This document shows positions 8,001 to 16,202 of a stretch of 64,000 nt of DNA, piece by piece. Within the stretch, counting starts at the first letter, position 1; each line of letters opens with the position of its first letter. Made by a program: the position numbers and the translations under genes. The notes beneath the pieces were generated by a model. It worked only from the letters and a program-made list of their open reading frames with translations, did not search any database and had not been told where the DNA came from. This DNA comes from an uncultured Prevotella sp. (GTDB taxonomy: Bacteria; Bacteroidota; Bacteroidia; Bacteroidales; Bacteroidaceae): contig CADCEF010000012.1 of NCBI GenBank assembly GCA_902800365.1, forward strand, positions 1-64,000, written 5' to 3'.

Positions 8001-10317
8001 AGTCAACCTGGCCTGTCTTTGATGCTTTTGCAAAAACATATTGACCTAACGTTACAGGAACGGGGGTTCCATCATACAACAACTTTGCAGCAGAGTCATC
8101 ATAATAGTAGCTATTAGAGACGTAGTATCTTATATCTACATCCTCTACTTCATGACTAAACGATACTGAGTAGTTTACAACACCATCATTTTCCTCAAAA
8201 GCAGGTTCAAATATTACATCAGCCAATCTGAACCACTCATCCAAGCTATAAGATGAAACTGGAGAATTAATATATCCAGCTTTTGCACATATGGCCTTTA
8301 CCGTACCATTTACATCAGAAGAGAATGGTTTTCCGTCATATTTTGTGCTTGAAGTAGATGGAGTCATTGATTGACCAACAGGTTCAATAACATAATAAAC
8401 GTCCAAGGTATCTGGGGCTGCTATTGAAATCAGTTTTTTCTCACTATCAATATATATTGAAGGTGATGCACATGCAACCCAAGAACTATCAGCGTATACC
8501 ATACGCTTACTTGTCAAATCAGATCTGTTATAACCTGTTTTAATAGCAACCGCATAAATTGTATTACCATCTTCTACAGGAACCGGACCTGTATATAACG
8601 AACCATAATTTCTCCAGCTCTCATCAGAATAGTGATAGTTATTTATCTGATAATAAATGTCCATACCTGAGGTATTCACCTTATCACTATCAGCCAACTT
8701 CAATTCCATTTTTGAAGAACCATCCTCTTGAATCTGCTTAAACAAAACAGCAGGACACTTAAAGAAAGAACCAATGTATAATTCATCTGAAATTGGAGAA
8801 TTAAACATATTGTCTTTTACAGCAATAGCTTTATAAGTAACATCATTAGCTATTGGGACAATCGGCTTATCATACTTTATACCATTAGTCGTAGAAGGAT
8901 CACTTCCGTCTGCAGTATAATAGATAACAGCATCAGCTGTGGCCGTTGTAATAGAAATAACAGTGTCAGTCTGATTAAAATTAATAGTTGGCTGTTTACA
9001 CTTCATTTCCGAGAAGTCGTAAGTTTTTTGAGCAATCTCAGAATCGTTCATTCCAGTCTTCAACGCTATTACTTTAACAGATTGTCCACTAGAAATACTC
9101 TTAGCCTCATTATCATATATATCCCAATCAACAGGGTCGCTATTATCAACACCTGAATATATCTTGTATCTGATAGTTGCGGCTTCTGTAGTTGTGGCGA
9201 ATGCCAAATTCAAACTTGAGCCAGAAATGGTCTCAGTAATAGTAGGCTTGGCAACTGTTTCCTTAGTCGGATCAACAGCTGATGATGCAGATTCTTTTAT
9301 CTTATCATAAATAGTTGAATTATTATATCCCCATCCTGTAACAATTGTATATGTTGACTTTAAGCCCTTTGGAACATATATAGTAGAAACATAATAAAAT
9401 GCATTAGTATGCGATACAGCAGGATCTGTCATTTCTGCACGTACTATACCACATTGAAAGGCATAATCACCCACATTGATAGCTTTACCACTTATTCCCA
9501 TATTAGAAGGGAATACAACAGTTACATTACCATAATTCACGAAACTATTATAAAAAGCATGAGAGCCTATCGATGTCAACGAACTAGGCAACACGAATGT
9601 AGCATCCGCAAAATTAAGTTTACAATTAGCAAATGCATATGTTCCTATTTGCTTTAGAGATGACGGAATATTAACATCTGTCAAATTTGAACAATTATAG
9701 AAGGCATAGTCGCCAATTATCGACAAATTAGTGGGCAGAACAACTTTCTGGAGGACAGTGTTATAGCAAAAAGCTCCAGAACTAATTTCTGTAACTGTTG
9801 AAGGAACAGTATAAAGAACACCATCCTTGCGTTGTGGATAACAAACCAATTTTGTTTTATCACTATTAAACAAAACACCACCTGCTACACTGAAGTTCCC
9901 ACCTGCGACGACATCAAAAGCAACTATCGCCCTTTGACCATATGAGTAGCTACTAGTATATGGATCAACAGTTACCATCTCTTTGGGCAATTTCAGTGTC
10001 GCAATATTTGTATGGATGTTCTCAAGATTTATAGATGTCAATTGGGTACATTGAGACAGATCAAGCGAAACCTCATTACCATATGTCCAACGATCAAAGC
10101 CTGTGACAGTGTAGGCCACTGTTTTCTCTGTAAACGTACCAGGGATGCTCACTGTTCCGGAAAGTTTATTTACGCTTGAACTATCCTGGTAAACTGAGAC
10201 ATAATTACTTGTTGAATTAGTAATTTTATATGTCACGCCTTCATGCTGAACATATGTCTGAGCCCACATAGTCATTGATGTGAGGAAGGTGACAGCAAGT
10301 AATATATATTTTTTCAT
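5044..10317 (-). CDS. Giant secreted surface protein: BspA-type LRR, 12 CHB_HEX-like modules, type IX-like C-terminal tail
   Basis: The protein has 1757 residues. After a signal peptide (MKKYILLAVTFLTSMTMWAQ) comes a BspA/LRR_5 region (about 165-295; repeats of the form L-x-x-I-G-x-x-A-F). I count 12 modules (about 355-1390) resembling the chitobiase/hexosaminidase C-terminal domain, best seen as IYYTLDGSDPT followed by IRAIAV. A second LRR block (about 1395-1480) follows. The last 40 residues (VKVYSLSGVLVKE ... GVYIVNGK) look like a type A type IX secretion sorting domain. A porQ gene in this window fits that route. Probable role is adhesion or glycan contact at the cell surface. The module region (about 6500-9700) is clearly richer in A/T than the ends of the gene, suggesting module expansion or transfer. 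It lies 31 bases after the BACON gene. Confidence 0.9.
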   Translation of the reverse strand: MKKYILLAVTFLTSMTMWAQTYVQHEGVTYKITNSTSNYVSVYQDSSSVNKLSGTVSIPGTFTEKTVAYTVTGFDRWTYGNEVSLDLSQCTQLTSINLENIHTNIATLKLPKEMVTVDPYTSSYSYGQRAIVAFDVVAGGNFSVAGGVLFNSDKTKLVCYPQRKDGVLYTVPSTVTEISSGAFCYNTVLQKVVLPTNLSIIGDYAFYNCSNLTDVNIPSSLKQIGTYAFANCKLNFADATFVLPSSLTSIGSHAFYNSFVNYGNVTVVFPSNMGISGKAINVGDYAFQCGIVRAEMTDPAVSHTNAFYYVSTIYVPKGLKSTYTIVTGWGYNNSTIYDKIKESASSAVDPTKETVAKPTITETISGSSLNLAFATTTEAATIRYKIYSGVDNSDPVDWDIYDNEAKSISSGQSVKVIALKTGMNDSEIAQKTYDFSEMKCKQPTINFNQTDTVISITTATADAVIYYTADGSDPSTTNGIKYDKPIVPIANDVTYKAIAVKDNMFNSPISDELYIGSFFKCPAVLFKQIQEDGSSKMELKLADSDKVNTSGMDIYYQINNYHYSDESWRNYGSLYTGPVPVEDGNTIYAVAIKTGYNRSDLTSKRMVYADSSWVACASPSIYIDSEKKLISIAAPDTLDVYYVIEPVGQSMTPSTSSTKYDGKPFSSDVNGTVKAICAKAGYINSPVSSYSLDEWFRLADVIFEPAFEENDGVVNYSVSFSHEVEDVDIRYYVSNSYYYDDSAAKLLYDGTPVPVTLGQYVFAKASKTGQVDSQWRNFYVSTSNLKVARPSVNYSDSETKKMVVTTTTPNASVYYYTVDDNENILTTATKMTKDTLELKRNDNLRFYAVKDKMATSDTLSYSVTSWFRVPDVTFEPYADGDSLKMRLTCSDPDAIIYYDFDDFNSSNLPANVLYKEPFTVANNKYVYASAAKDGFNNASTRNTYIRYSSYTCSSPTISISSADIGVTISADEGAEIYYTLDGSDPTINSTKYTSKFTLTENCTVRAIAVATGKLNSSISEKSYSGFRVDEVSITPFVEDNKLKIKLETTTPGAKIYYALNETNSEVTENLPYTAPFEVPDGTYVYANAKKDGYNYAGWSSFGWIYLSNYTCNQPTITIKADTTVVMSANEGATIYYTLDGTDPTTSSTKYTSEFKLKHNVDIRAIAIEAGKINSSVRQRTYNSFYVGYPEFSLDGTKMTITSATPDVNIFYAYEVDPRDETTGSIVYSRKYTAPFDLEYNGYLYVRVEKDDFQSRTGDYWVNSIVRWQKPEVLSNNGHALKFKEIEGATIWYTTNGDYPGSGYYNSIEYKDSILLTGTGTIRAMAQGNYRNDSEVAEISINSYAGLNGATSEKAGGLATSMGWANPSAITEFTVTGPINADDMSFIKTKMTSLQHLDLSEATVDDGKIPDKAFADMPLLEFSSPNGLQAVGDNIFSGCDNLAAVVWNTTAKIPDNAFDADVNPNLLLFVPSEDAAPTNSYAQNIIVNGTAKNIILSDGEGNNFHCPQGFYAQNITYTHNFQLESGEGYGWETIALPFECSRFVHESKGELLPFAAYDSLTEKAQYKPFWLRELTDIEFKDVSKIEPNKPYIICMPNSDSYATRYRVGGKVTFSATDTWVPVTEPQSVQKGVNTLYANFLNSENTDDIMLLNTEETDGKKAGSIFKKRSGRALRPFEAYVISRANARDYVSVTRGFSDDPDADDDTTPIETISTQSTGKMVKVYSLSGVLVKEAAEEDALKGLAKGVYIVNGKSMIVK
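6853..7418. repeat. Recently duplicated CHB_HEX-type module pair (DNA level)
   Basis: The stretches around 6853-6942 and 7329-7418, 476 bases apart, are closely similar. Both hold GTAGGATCAG, CCATCAAG and a CCTTCGT-AGCACT block. They encode the two best-preserved modules (EGA-IYYTLDG-DPT). The intervening module is of the alternate type. Confidence 0.7.
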
Positions 10318-10348
10318 AACGTTAATTCTTTAAAGGTTAGTATTTCCG

Positions 10349-11392
10349 TTACTGTTTTCTCGCAAGACTTGGTGATGGGTTGTCACCATTGCCCGGAGTT
10401 GAACCTGGCAGGGTGACTGGGTAGTCTTCGCCATAAGTAGTACCAACTACAGTAGTGGCATATGCACATATGTAATATGTGTATCCATCTTCCTGCTTTG
10501 AGGTGGTAGAGAATGTGGTCTCTGTTGTAGAAGCTCCTGACAACATAGATACCTTGTCGCGAGGATTAGGATCACGACTGATGCAATATCCATAGTCGGT
10601 AAGATTGTACTTGCTTCCTGATGATACTTTACCATTAATAGAAATAGTAACGCCATCCTGACCAACAGTGCCCTCGATAGTTGCAGTAGGCAGTGGTGCT
10701 GCATTCTGCTCGACAATCATTGAGATGAACTCCTGCTGACCGGCCTTGTTTGATGTAGCAACAATAATACCTGCAGAACGCTTAACGCTTGTCTGGTTAT
10801 CGGTAATTACCATAGTGAAATGACCATTTCCGGTACCCTTCTCATCAGTAAGATAACACCAAGGATTTCTATCTTCCTCTTCTGTTTCAAAGACAACGTC
10901 GGCCTCCCAAGAGGTGTTACACTTAATAGTAATAGACTTAGATGTCTCCTCGTATGGAGCAGTGAATTTCTCACCATCGAGGTTCTCAAACTCCAGCTCT
11001 GCCTGGAAGTCACCTGCCGACTGAGTAACAGTACAAGCACGTGGCAGAGAGCCATCATCGGCCGAGAAGTTAAGAACAACTACGCGATCGCTCTCGGTAT
11101 TATTAACAGAGCTCTCGATAGTTATTACGGTATTTCCAGTACCCTCGGTAGGGGTGACAATCAGATCGGTCCAGCTACCTTTATCGTATGACACCTTCCA
11201 GTGACAGTTTGAGGTAACATCAACTGTAGCAGCCTGTGAGTTTCCCGACATTGAAACCTTTGAAGAAACCACGATGTAGTTGCTGCTCACGGTATTCTCA
11301 TCGTTTGCATCATCATTGCTGGTGCAGGCTGAGAACACACATGTGGCTGCGAGCAGAGCTCCGAGCCAATAGCTTTTTCTTACTATATTCAT
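10349..11392 (-). CDS. BACON-domain lipoprotein
   Basis: The 347-residue protein has a lipobox (CVFSAC at about residue 22), then an acidic linker. Two BACON-type beta domains follow: about 35-125, with CHWKVSYDKGSWTDL and VTQSAGD; and about 130-230, with CNTSWEAD and IVEQNA. A fibronectin-III-like module (about 235-325, GYCISRDPNP) and a Pro/Ser tail complete it. BACON domains bind mucin or carbohydrate or act as spacers on surface lipoproteins of Bacteroidetes. It lies 34 bases after the PEGA gene and 31 before the giant LRR gene. Probably outer-leaflet anchored. No enzymatic domain is present. Confidence 0.85.
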   Translation of the reverse strand: MNIVRKSYWLGALLAATCVFSACTSNDDANDENTVSSNYIVVSSKVSMSGNSQAATVDVTSNCHWKVSYDKGSWTDLIVTPTEGTGNTVITIESSVNNTESDRVVVLNFSADDGSLPRACTVTQSAGDFQAELEFENLDGEKFTAPYEETSKSITIKCNTSWEADVVFETEEEDRNPWCYLTDEKGTGNGHFTMVITDNQTSVKRSAGIIVATSNKAGQQEFISMIVEQNAAPLPTATIEGTVGQDGVTISINGKVSSGSKYNLTDYGYCISRDPNPRDKVSMLSGASTTETTFSTTSKQEDGYTYYICAYATTVVGTTYGEDYPVTLPGSTPGNGDNPSPSLARKQ

Positions 11393-11426
11393 AATCTTAT
11401 GTATTTTTAGCTATTAATATTCCAAA

Positions 11427-12974
11427 TCAGAACGCAAGAATCAATCCAGCCTGAACGCCTAAGATTGTGGTACTGAAACCAGCGGCTTCGGCAATCTTGT
11501 TGAAGGTCTCATCAGACTTGAGTCCGATGCCCAGTTCTGGCGCTGCAAAGAGATAGACATGCTGGGTGGGCACAAACAGCAACTTAGCTCCGATGGTAAG
11601 AGCCTGCTGAGAAGCGCCATCGCCATACATCTTAGTACCGGCTTTCTGAACACCCTTAAGCTGATTCATGCTCCATCCTATCTGTGGCACAAATCCGATA
11701 CGGCGCATAAGAGCAATCTGATAACCATATTTTACCTGAATAGAGTTCATCTTGTAGGTGATACGGTTAATCTCATCGGCAGCACCAGAGTTGCTGGTCC
11801 AATAAGCAACCTTAGACTCTGTGTTACCGAAAGTGTAGCTTACCTGGAAATCGTTATTTCCAAGAACCATACCTAAGATTCCAGTAAAGCCACCGAGGCT
11901 GCGTACATTGATACCTCCTCCGAAGTAGAATGCACTTGGGCGAACATACGAGATGGGAACCATGTTGATAGTATCAGCTACTGTCTCATTATGAAGAACA
12001 TCGTAAGCTCTTGTCTCTGGAACATATCCACGCAAAGAATAGCTGATTTCATGAGGACCTACGGGCAGAGTAACAGTCTCACCTGCAACCATCATGCTCT
12101 TTCCATCAAGCAGAGCTGTGGTTGTTACAGGGAATGTTACAATGTTAAGGAATCCTGAATGAGGAATAGGAGGCGCAGCCTTGAACTCGTTAAGCTGCTG
12201 GCGCTTAACCTCGAATGTACTCTTTACAGAATCACAATCGGCCTTGCGGGTCTCAACGGTATAGCTACCCTCTCGGAGCTGTGTTGACCAACTGCCTGTA
12301 CCAACCAAGCTACCCTCGAAATAGATATCGGCCTTGTTGTCGACAGTTACCTTCACATCGCCAAACAGATGGCTGATGTTGCGCATCTCAACATTGAACA
12401 CGTTGGTCTTCTTCTCGTCATTAGGCATGATGTAGATTGTGTCGGCACCCTCGAAACGGTCGTTTGATGCTGTAACGATGTGACGACCGAAGTTGAGGTA
12501 CTTGTTGTAAATAGGAGCACGACCCAGGTTCTCGCCATCGACATAAACAAGCGAGCGGGCCATAGAGGTTGTGATTGTAGCATAACGACCAGTACCGATA
12601 TCGAGCAGCATCTCGTAGGTACGGCCTCCCTGAATAGAAACAGGATAGTAATAATCACGTAGCATACCGAACACAGGGTGGCTGATAGTTAGCTTCTGTG
12701 CTCTTGGCGGAACATACAGCCACAACTCAGCGGCCTTTTGCTCTGTGCCTACGATTCCAAGCGAACCACCATCAAAATGGAAGCCCTTCTCAGGGGATAC
12801 GATTTTGATAAGGGCTGCCTTATCACCATTCTGGTCTCGGCGCTCTGTACCGCGAGTATTAGCGGTAAGGTCGGTCTCCAGCAGCTTAAAGCTAACGACA
12901 TTAAGGCCGTCAGCACTAGCACTGATGGTTGCCATAAACGCCACGATAATAAGTAGCAGTTTTCTCATACGCAT
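11427..12974 (-). CDS. PEGA-domain protein with C-terminal outer-membrane beta-barrel
   Basis: This 515-residue protein opens the five-gene run. Signal peptide (MRMRKLLLIIVAFMATISASA; the second ATG at 12968 is an alternative start). Two PEGA-type modules are visible: about 125-190 (SLVYVDGENLGRAPI) and about 275-330 (LLDGKSMMVAGETVTLPVG, SYSLRGY). A beta-barrel-like region (about 345-515) has alternating strands and ends in ILGVQAGLILAF, a terminal aromatic typical of outer-membrane insertion. PEGA modules are often found on cell-wall-binding or S-layer proteins. It may be the outer-membrane anchor for the proteins encoded downstream. That role is inferred only from order and domains. Confidence 0.8.
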   Translation of the reverse strand: MRMRKLLLIIVAFMATISASADGLNVVSFKLLETDLTANTRGTERRDQNGDKAALIKIVSPEKGFHFDGGSLGIVGTEQKAAELWLYVPPRAQKLTISHPVFGMLRDYYYPVSIQGGRTYEMLLDIGTGRYATITTSMARSLVYVDGENLGRAPIYNKYLNFGRHIVTASNDRFEGADTIYIMPNDEKKTNVFNVEMRNISHLFGDVKVTVDNKADIYFEGSLVGTGSWSTQLREGSYTVETRKADCDSVKSTFEVKRQQLNEFKAAPPIPHSGFLNIVTFPVTTTALLDGKSMMVAGETVTLPVGPHEISYSLRGYVPETRAYDVLHNETVADTINMVPISYVRPSAFYFGGGINVRSLGGFTGILGMVLGNNDFQVSYTFGNTESKVAYWTSNSGAADEINRITYKMNSIQVKYGYQIALMRRIGFVPQIGWSMNQLKGVQKAGTKMYGDGASQQALTIGAKLLFVPTQHVYLFAAPELGIGLKSDETFNKIAEAAGFSTTILGVQAGLILAF

Positions 12975-13007
12975 TTATAGTTTTGTTAAAAGTTTACTCT
13001 ATGGGGG

Positions 13008-13015
13008 CAAAGTTA
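13008..13015 (-). promoter_or_regulatory. -7 element upstream of the five-gene surface operon
   Basis: TAACTTTG on the minus strand matches TAnnTTTG and lies 33 bases before the PEGA-gene ATG. A TTG core 15 bases upstream (13031-13033) is a poorly spaced -33 candidate. Confidence 0.55.
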
Positions 13016-13123
13016 ACAAAATTTTTCGAACAATGCGCATTTTTGAGCAGAAATTTTCGGATTTATCACACTTTTTTTTGCGTTAAAAGTTTATTAGTGT
13101 TAACGACACACAAGGTGGACCAA

Positions 13124-13159
13124 TAAAAAAACGGGGCATAACCGATATAGTTACGCCCC
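13124..13159 (-). terminator. Intrinsic terminator after the GH31 gene
   Basis: On the minus strand GGGGCGTAAC and GTTATGCCCC form a 10-bp stem with one mismatch (13133-13142 with 13150-13159) and a 7-base loop. It is followed by CG and seven T (13125-13131). It sits 22 bases past the GH31 stop codon and separates GH31 from the surface operon. Confidence 0.85.
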
Positions 13160-13180
13160 AAAATAATAAAAATATTTGAA

Positions 13181-16156
13181 TTAAAGCTTTACGCTAATTG
13201 CTTTGCCAGAGTACTGAACCATCTTGCCCTCAGGGTTATCGAGGTTGAGAGATTTGGGGGCATCGCCAGTGACGAGAGCCACATTGAAACGGCGGTTCTT
13301 CAACATGCCATTGAACTGACCCTTGCGAGCACCGAAAGATACTGTGCGGGTGGCATCATCGTAGGTGATATCGATGGTGGCATACTTGCCCTTCTCGTAG
13401 TTATAGTTGGTGCCCTCGTCCTCATAGAGCTGGAACTGACCATCCTGTCCGGCATAGACATAGAGGTTGATGAGCTCGGCTGGTTTCTCGTCGCTCCACT
13501 CCATCTCAGGACCGAATGGGATAATGGCACCCTCGCGAACGAAGACTGGTATCTGCTCGTATGGTGCCTCAACGATTAATCGCTGACCGCCATCAACCTT
13601 CTCACCAGTGTAGAGGTTGTACCAGCCACACTGGGCGGGGAAGTATACTGAGCGGTTGCGGGCCTTGTAATAGCCTACAGGACAAGCCATGAGGGCTGGA
13701 CCGAACATCCACTGGTTACCGATATTCTCTACCTCGCGGTCGCCATTGAAGTCCATTACCAGAGCACGCATCAGGGTGTAATCCTTGAAGTGAGCCCAGC
13801 CTGCCAGAGAATAGAGGTATGGCATAAGGCGATAGCGGAGCTTATCGTAGTAAACGAATGACTTATAAGCAGGATGATTATCGGGAGCGATGTTCCAGAT
13901 TTCACGCAGAGGCCACTGACCATGACTGCGGAACAGAGGAATAAAGGTACCGAACTGGTTCCAACGAGTCTGCAGCTCGCGCCACTCCTTAAGGTCTTCG
14001 TTCTCCTGACCAGTGCGATCGAACAGCTGTTGGGCAGCAACATAACGGTTCTCAACACAGAATCCACCCTGGTCCATACCCCAGAATGGGATACCAGAAA
14101 TAGAATAGTTCAAGCCGGCAGTCATCTGAGCGCGCATATCCTCCCAACGTGTGCCTATATCACCACTCCAAGTGGCGGTAGAGAAGCGCTGCTCGCCAGC
14201 GAATCCACTGCGAGTGAGCAAGAATACTCGTGGCTCATTGAGCTTGCCATTCCATACCGAGCGCTGGCCATTGTAGATGGCATCGGCATTAACGGTGCTG
14301 TAGGCATTGAAATACTCGGTTGAGGTGCCTAAGGCTGTTGGGCCTGAGAGGGCCTTGCGATACCACATTGGGGTGCAATCGCGGACATTTGGCTCTGAGG
14401 CGTCCATCCACCAGGCGTCGACGCCCTTACCAAGGGCAGAGTAAAGATTCTCGTCCATCTGGCGCCAGAACATCTTGCGGGCACCAGCATCGTAGGCATC
14501 GTAGAAGCCATTAGTATAGCCGGGGCCTACCCAGTCGTGGATATCATCGGTTGGGCTCTGGATATACATCCAACCCTTAGAATCAAGTTCCTTATAGTTA
14601 TCGGTATTGCAATAGAACTTAGGCCATACAGAGATCATGAAGCGACCATGCATCTGGTGGACATTGTCTAACATCTGCTGTGGATTAGGATAGCGTGAGG
14701 CCTCGAACTTATGTGAACCCCACTGATCCTCGGGCCAGTAGTTCCAGTCTTGTACGATATTATCGATAGGAATATGACGCTTACGGAACTCAGCGAGGGT
14801 TCCCTCGATTTCATCCTGAGTCTTATAACGCTCGCGACTCTGCCAGAAGCCAAGTACCCACTTAGGATAGAGCGAAGCCTTACCTGTGAGTGTGCGATAG
14901 CCAGAGATGACCTGGTCGAGATTCTCGCCAGCGATGAAGTAATAGTCCATATCCTTGGCCATCTCGCTCCATACACTGAGCTGCTCGCGCTCAGTCTTGT
15001 TGCGTGGCTCAGAAACGCGCAGACCGCAATAAGCCTCGCCACCATCGGGACGCCACTCTATGCGAAGCTGAACACGCTTGCCCTTCTGCAACTCGGTAGA
15101 GAACTTATAGGTGTTGGGGTTCCATGCTGTACGCCAGCGCTCAGGAACAACCTCCTTACCATCGATGTAAACCTTTACGTATCCTGAGTAATACAGGATG
15201 AACTGATAGAGCTGACTCTTGCCCTTACACTTGCCGCAGCACTCGGGCTCGATGAAGCCCTCGTAGGTTACATTTGCACCAAAGAGGCTGATCTCCTTAG
15301 GGAAGTTCTTTATACCACCATTGTCGGTCTTGAGGGCGATAGCTGATTTCTCGGGGGTGCCATACTCGTAATAGATAGAGTCTTCATCGCGTACCAGTTT
15401 CTTGCCACGGGCATCAACATAGGTACCTGTGAGATGGCCTTCTTTACCTGTGCGGTCGTAGAGTTTAAAAGCGCGATTGAGCTGGAAATAATCGTTGGGA
15501 TTACCAAAGCGGCAATAGCTATAGCTATCCCAAAGCAGTCCGTAGTTCTTATTAGAAAGAACGAATGGGATGCTGACCTTGGTGTTATACTGGAACAGGT
15601 CCTCGTTCTTGCCCTTCATATTGAACTCCTCACTCTGATGCTGACCGAGACCATAGAAAGCCTCATCATCGGGCGAGTCGAACTTCATCTGCCAAGACAA
15701 GCCATGTTTCTGTTCCTCAGGAACAGTATAGCCGGTCTTCATACCAAGCTCGCGCTCAGGAACGGTGAAGTCCCAGAACTGCTTACCCTCCTTGGCCTCC
15801 TTAAGCAACTGTTTGCCAGCAGCATCATAGAACGTAATCTCGCCTGTAGCCTTAGAGACAACGGCCTTTACGTTCTTTGCCTTTACTACAACATTGTCGC
15901 CCTCGTCGCTAATAGTGTAGCCCTTGGTTGGAGTCGTCTGTGGCACAATCATAAGTGAGGCAGGTTTTACGGGCAGAGCATCCTTGGATGTAGCACGCAC
16001 TCGGATGATATTGTCGTTCATCACCTCGAGTTTGATTACCTTTGCCTGACCACCATCAGGACGAATAGTCACATTGTTTCCGCTGGTCTGCACCTCTGCT
16101 GCCATCACTGCCGAAGACATCATCAGTGCCGACACAAAAATCTTAATTCGTTTCAT
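13181..16156 (-). CDS. Glycoside hydrolase family 31, probable alpha-xylosidase, with PA14 insert
   Basis: The 991-residue secreted protein (signal peptide MKRIKIFVSALMMSSAVMAA) has an N-terminal beta-sandwich and a PA14-type insert (about 285-385, LYYSGYVKVYIDGKEV). The catalytic barrel has nucleophile Asp in VDAWWMDASEPNV and acid/base Asp in WSGDIGTRWEDMR. C-terminal beta domains follow (FVREGAIIPFGP, YEDEGTNYNYE). The WWMDASEP form and the PA14 insert are those of the alpha-xylosidases in Bacteroides xyloglucan loci; alpha-glucosidase is the alternative. It would take xylose from the non-reducing end of xyloglucan oligosaccharides, probably in the periplasm or at the surface. It follows the propeller regulator by 46 bases and ends at a terminator. 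No SusC/SusD pair is nearby. Confidence 0.93.
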   Translation of the reverse strand: MKRIKIFVSALMMSSAVMAAEVQTSGNNVTIRPDGGQAKVIKLEVMNDNIIRVRATSKDALPVKPASLMIVPQTTPTKGYTISDEGDNVVVKAKNVKAVVSKATGEITFYDAAGKQLLKEAKEGKQFWDFTVPERELGMKTGYTVPEEQKHGLSWQMKFDSPDDEAFYGLGQHQSEEFNMKGKNEDLFQYNTKVSIPFVLSNKNYGLLWDSYSYCRFGNPNDYFQLNRAFKLYDRTGKEGHLTGTYVDARGKKLVRDEDSIYYEYGTPEKSAIALKTDNGGIKNFPKEISLFGANVTYEGFIEPECCGKCKGKSQLYQFILYYSGYVKVYIDGKEVVPERWRTAWNPNTYKFSTELQKGKRVQLRIEWRPDGGEAYCGLRVSEPRNKTEREQLSVWSEMAKDMDYYFIAGENLDQVISGYRTLTGKASLYPKWVLGFWQSRERYKTQDEIEGTLAEFRKRHIPIDNIVQDWNYWPEDQWGSHKFEASRYPNPQQMLDNVHQMHGRFMISVWPKFYCNTDNYKELDSKGWMYIQSPTDDIHDWVGPGYTNGFYDAYDAGARKMFWRQMDENLYSALGKGVDAWWMDASEPNVRDCTPMWYRKALSGPTALGTSTEYFNAYSTVNADAIYNGQRSVWNGKLNEPRVFLLTRSGFAGEQRFSTATWSGDIGTRWEDMRAQMTAGLNYSISGIPFWGMDQGGFCVENRYVAAQQLFDRTGQENEDLKEWRELQTRWNQFGTFIPLFRSHGQWPLREIWNIAPDNHPAYKSFVYYDKLRYRLMPYLYSLAGWAHFKDYTLMRALVMDFNGDREVENIGNQWMFGPALMACPVGYYKARNRSVYFPAQCGWYNLYTGEKVDGGQRLIVEAPYEQIPVFVREGAIIPFGPEMEWSDEKPAELINLYVYAGQDGQFQLYEDEGTNYNYEKGKYATIDITYDDATRTVSFGARKGQFNGMLKNRRFNVALVTGDAPKSLNLDNPEGKMVQYSGKAISVKL

Positions 16157-16166
16157 TATTTAGTTA

Positions 16167-16201
16167 TTATTGTTTAATGTTTAATGTCTAATGTTTAATG
16201 T
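16167..16201. repeat. 7-bp tandem repeat between regulator and GH31 genes
   Basis: Five units of TTAATGT (one TTATTGT, one CTAATGT) run without interruption. On the transcript they are ACATTAA units beginning one base after the regulator stop codon and ending shortly before the GH31 start. Confidence 0.9.
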
Positions 16202-16202
16202 A

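Noticed and set aside
16167-16201. CRISPR-like array
   Set aside because: Units of 7 bases are directly adjacent without spacers; this is a simple tandem repeat.
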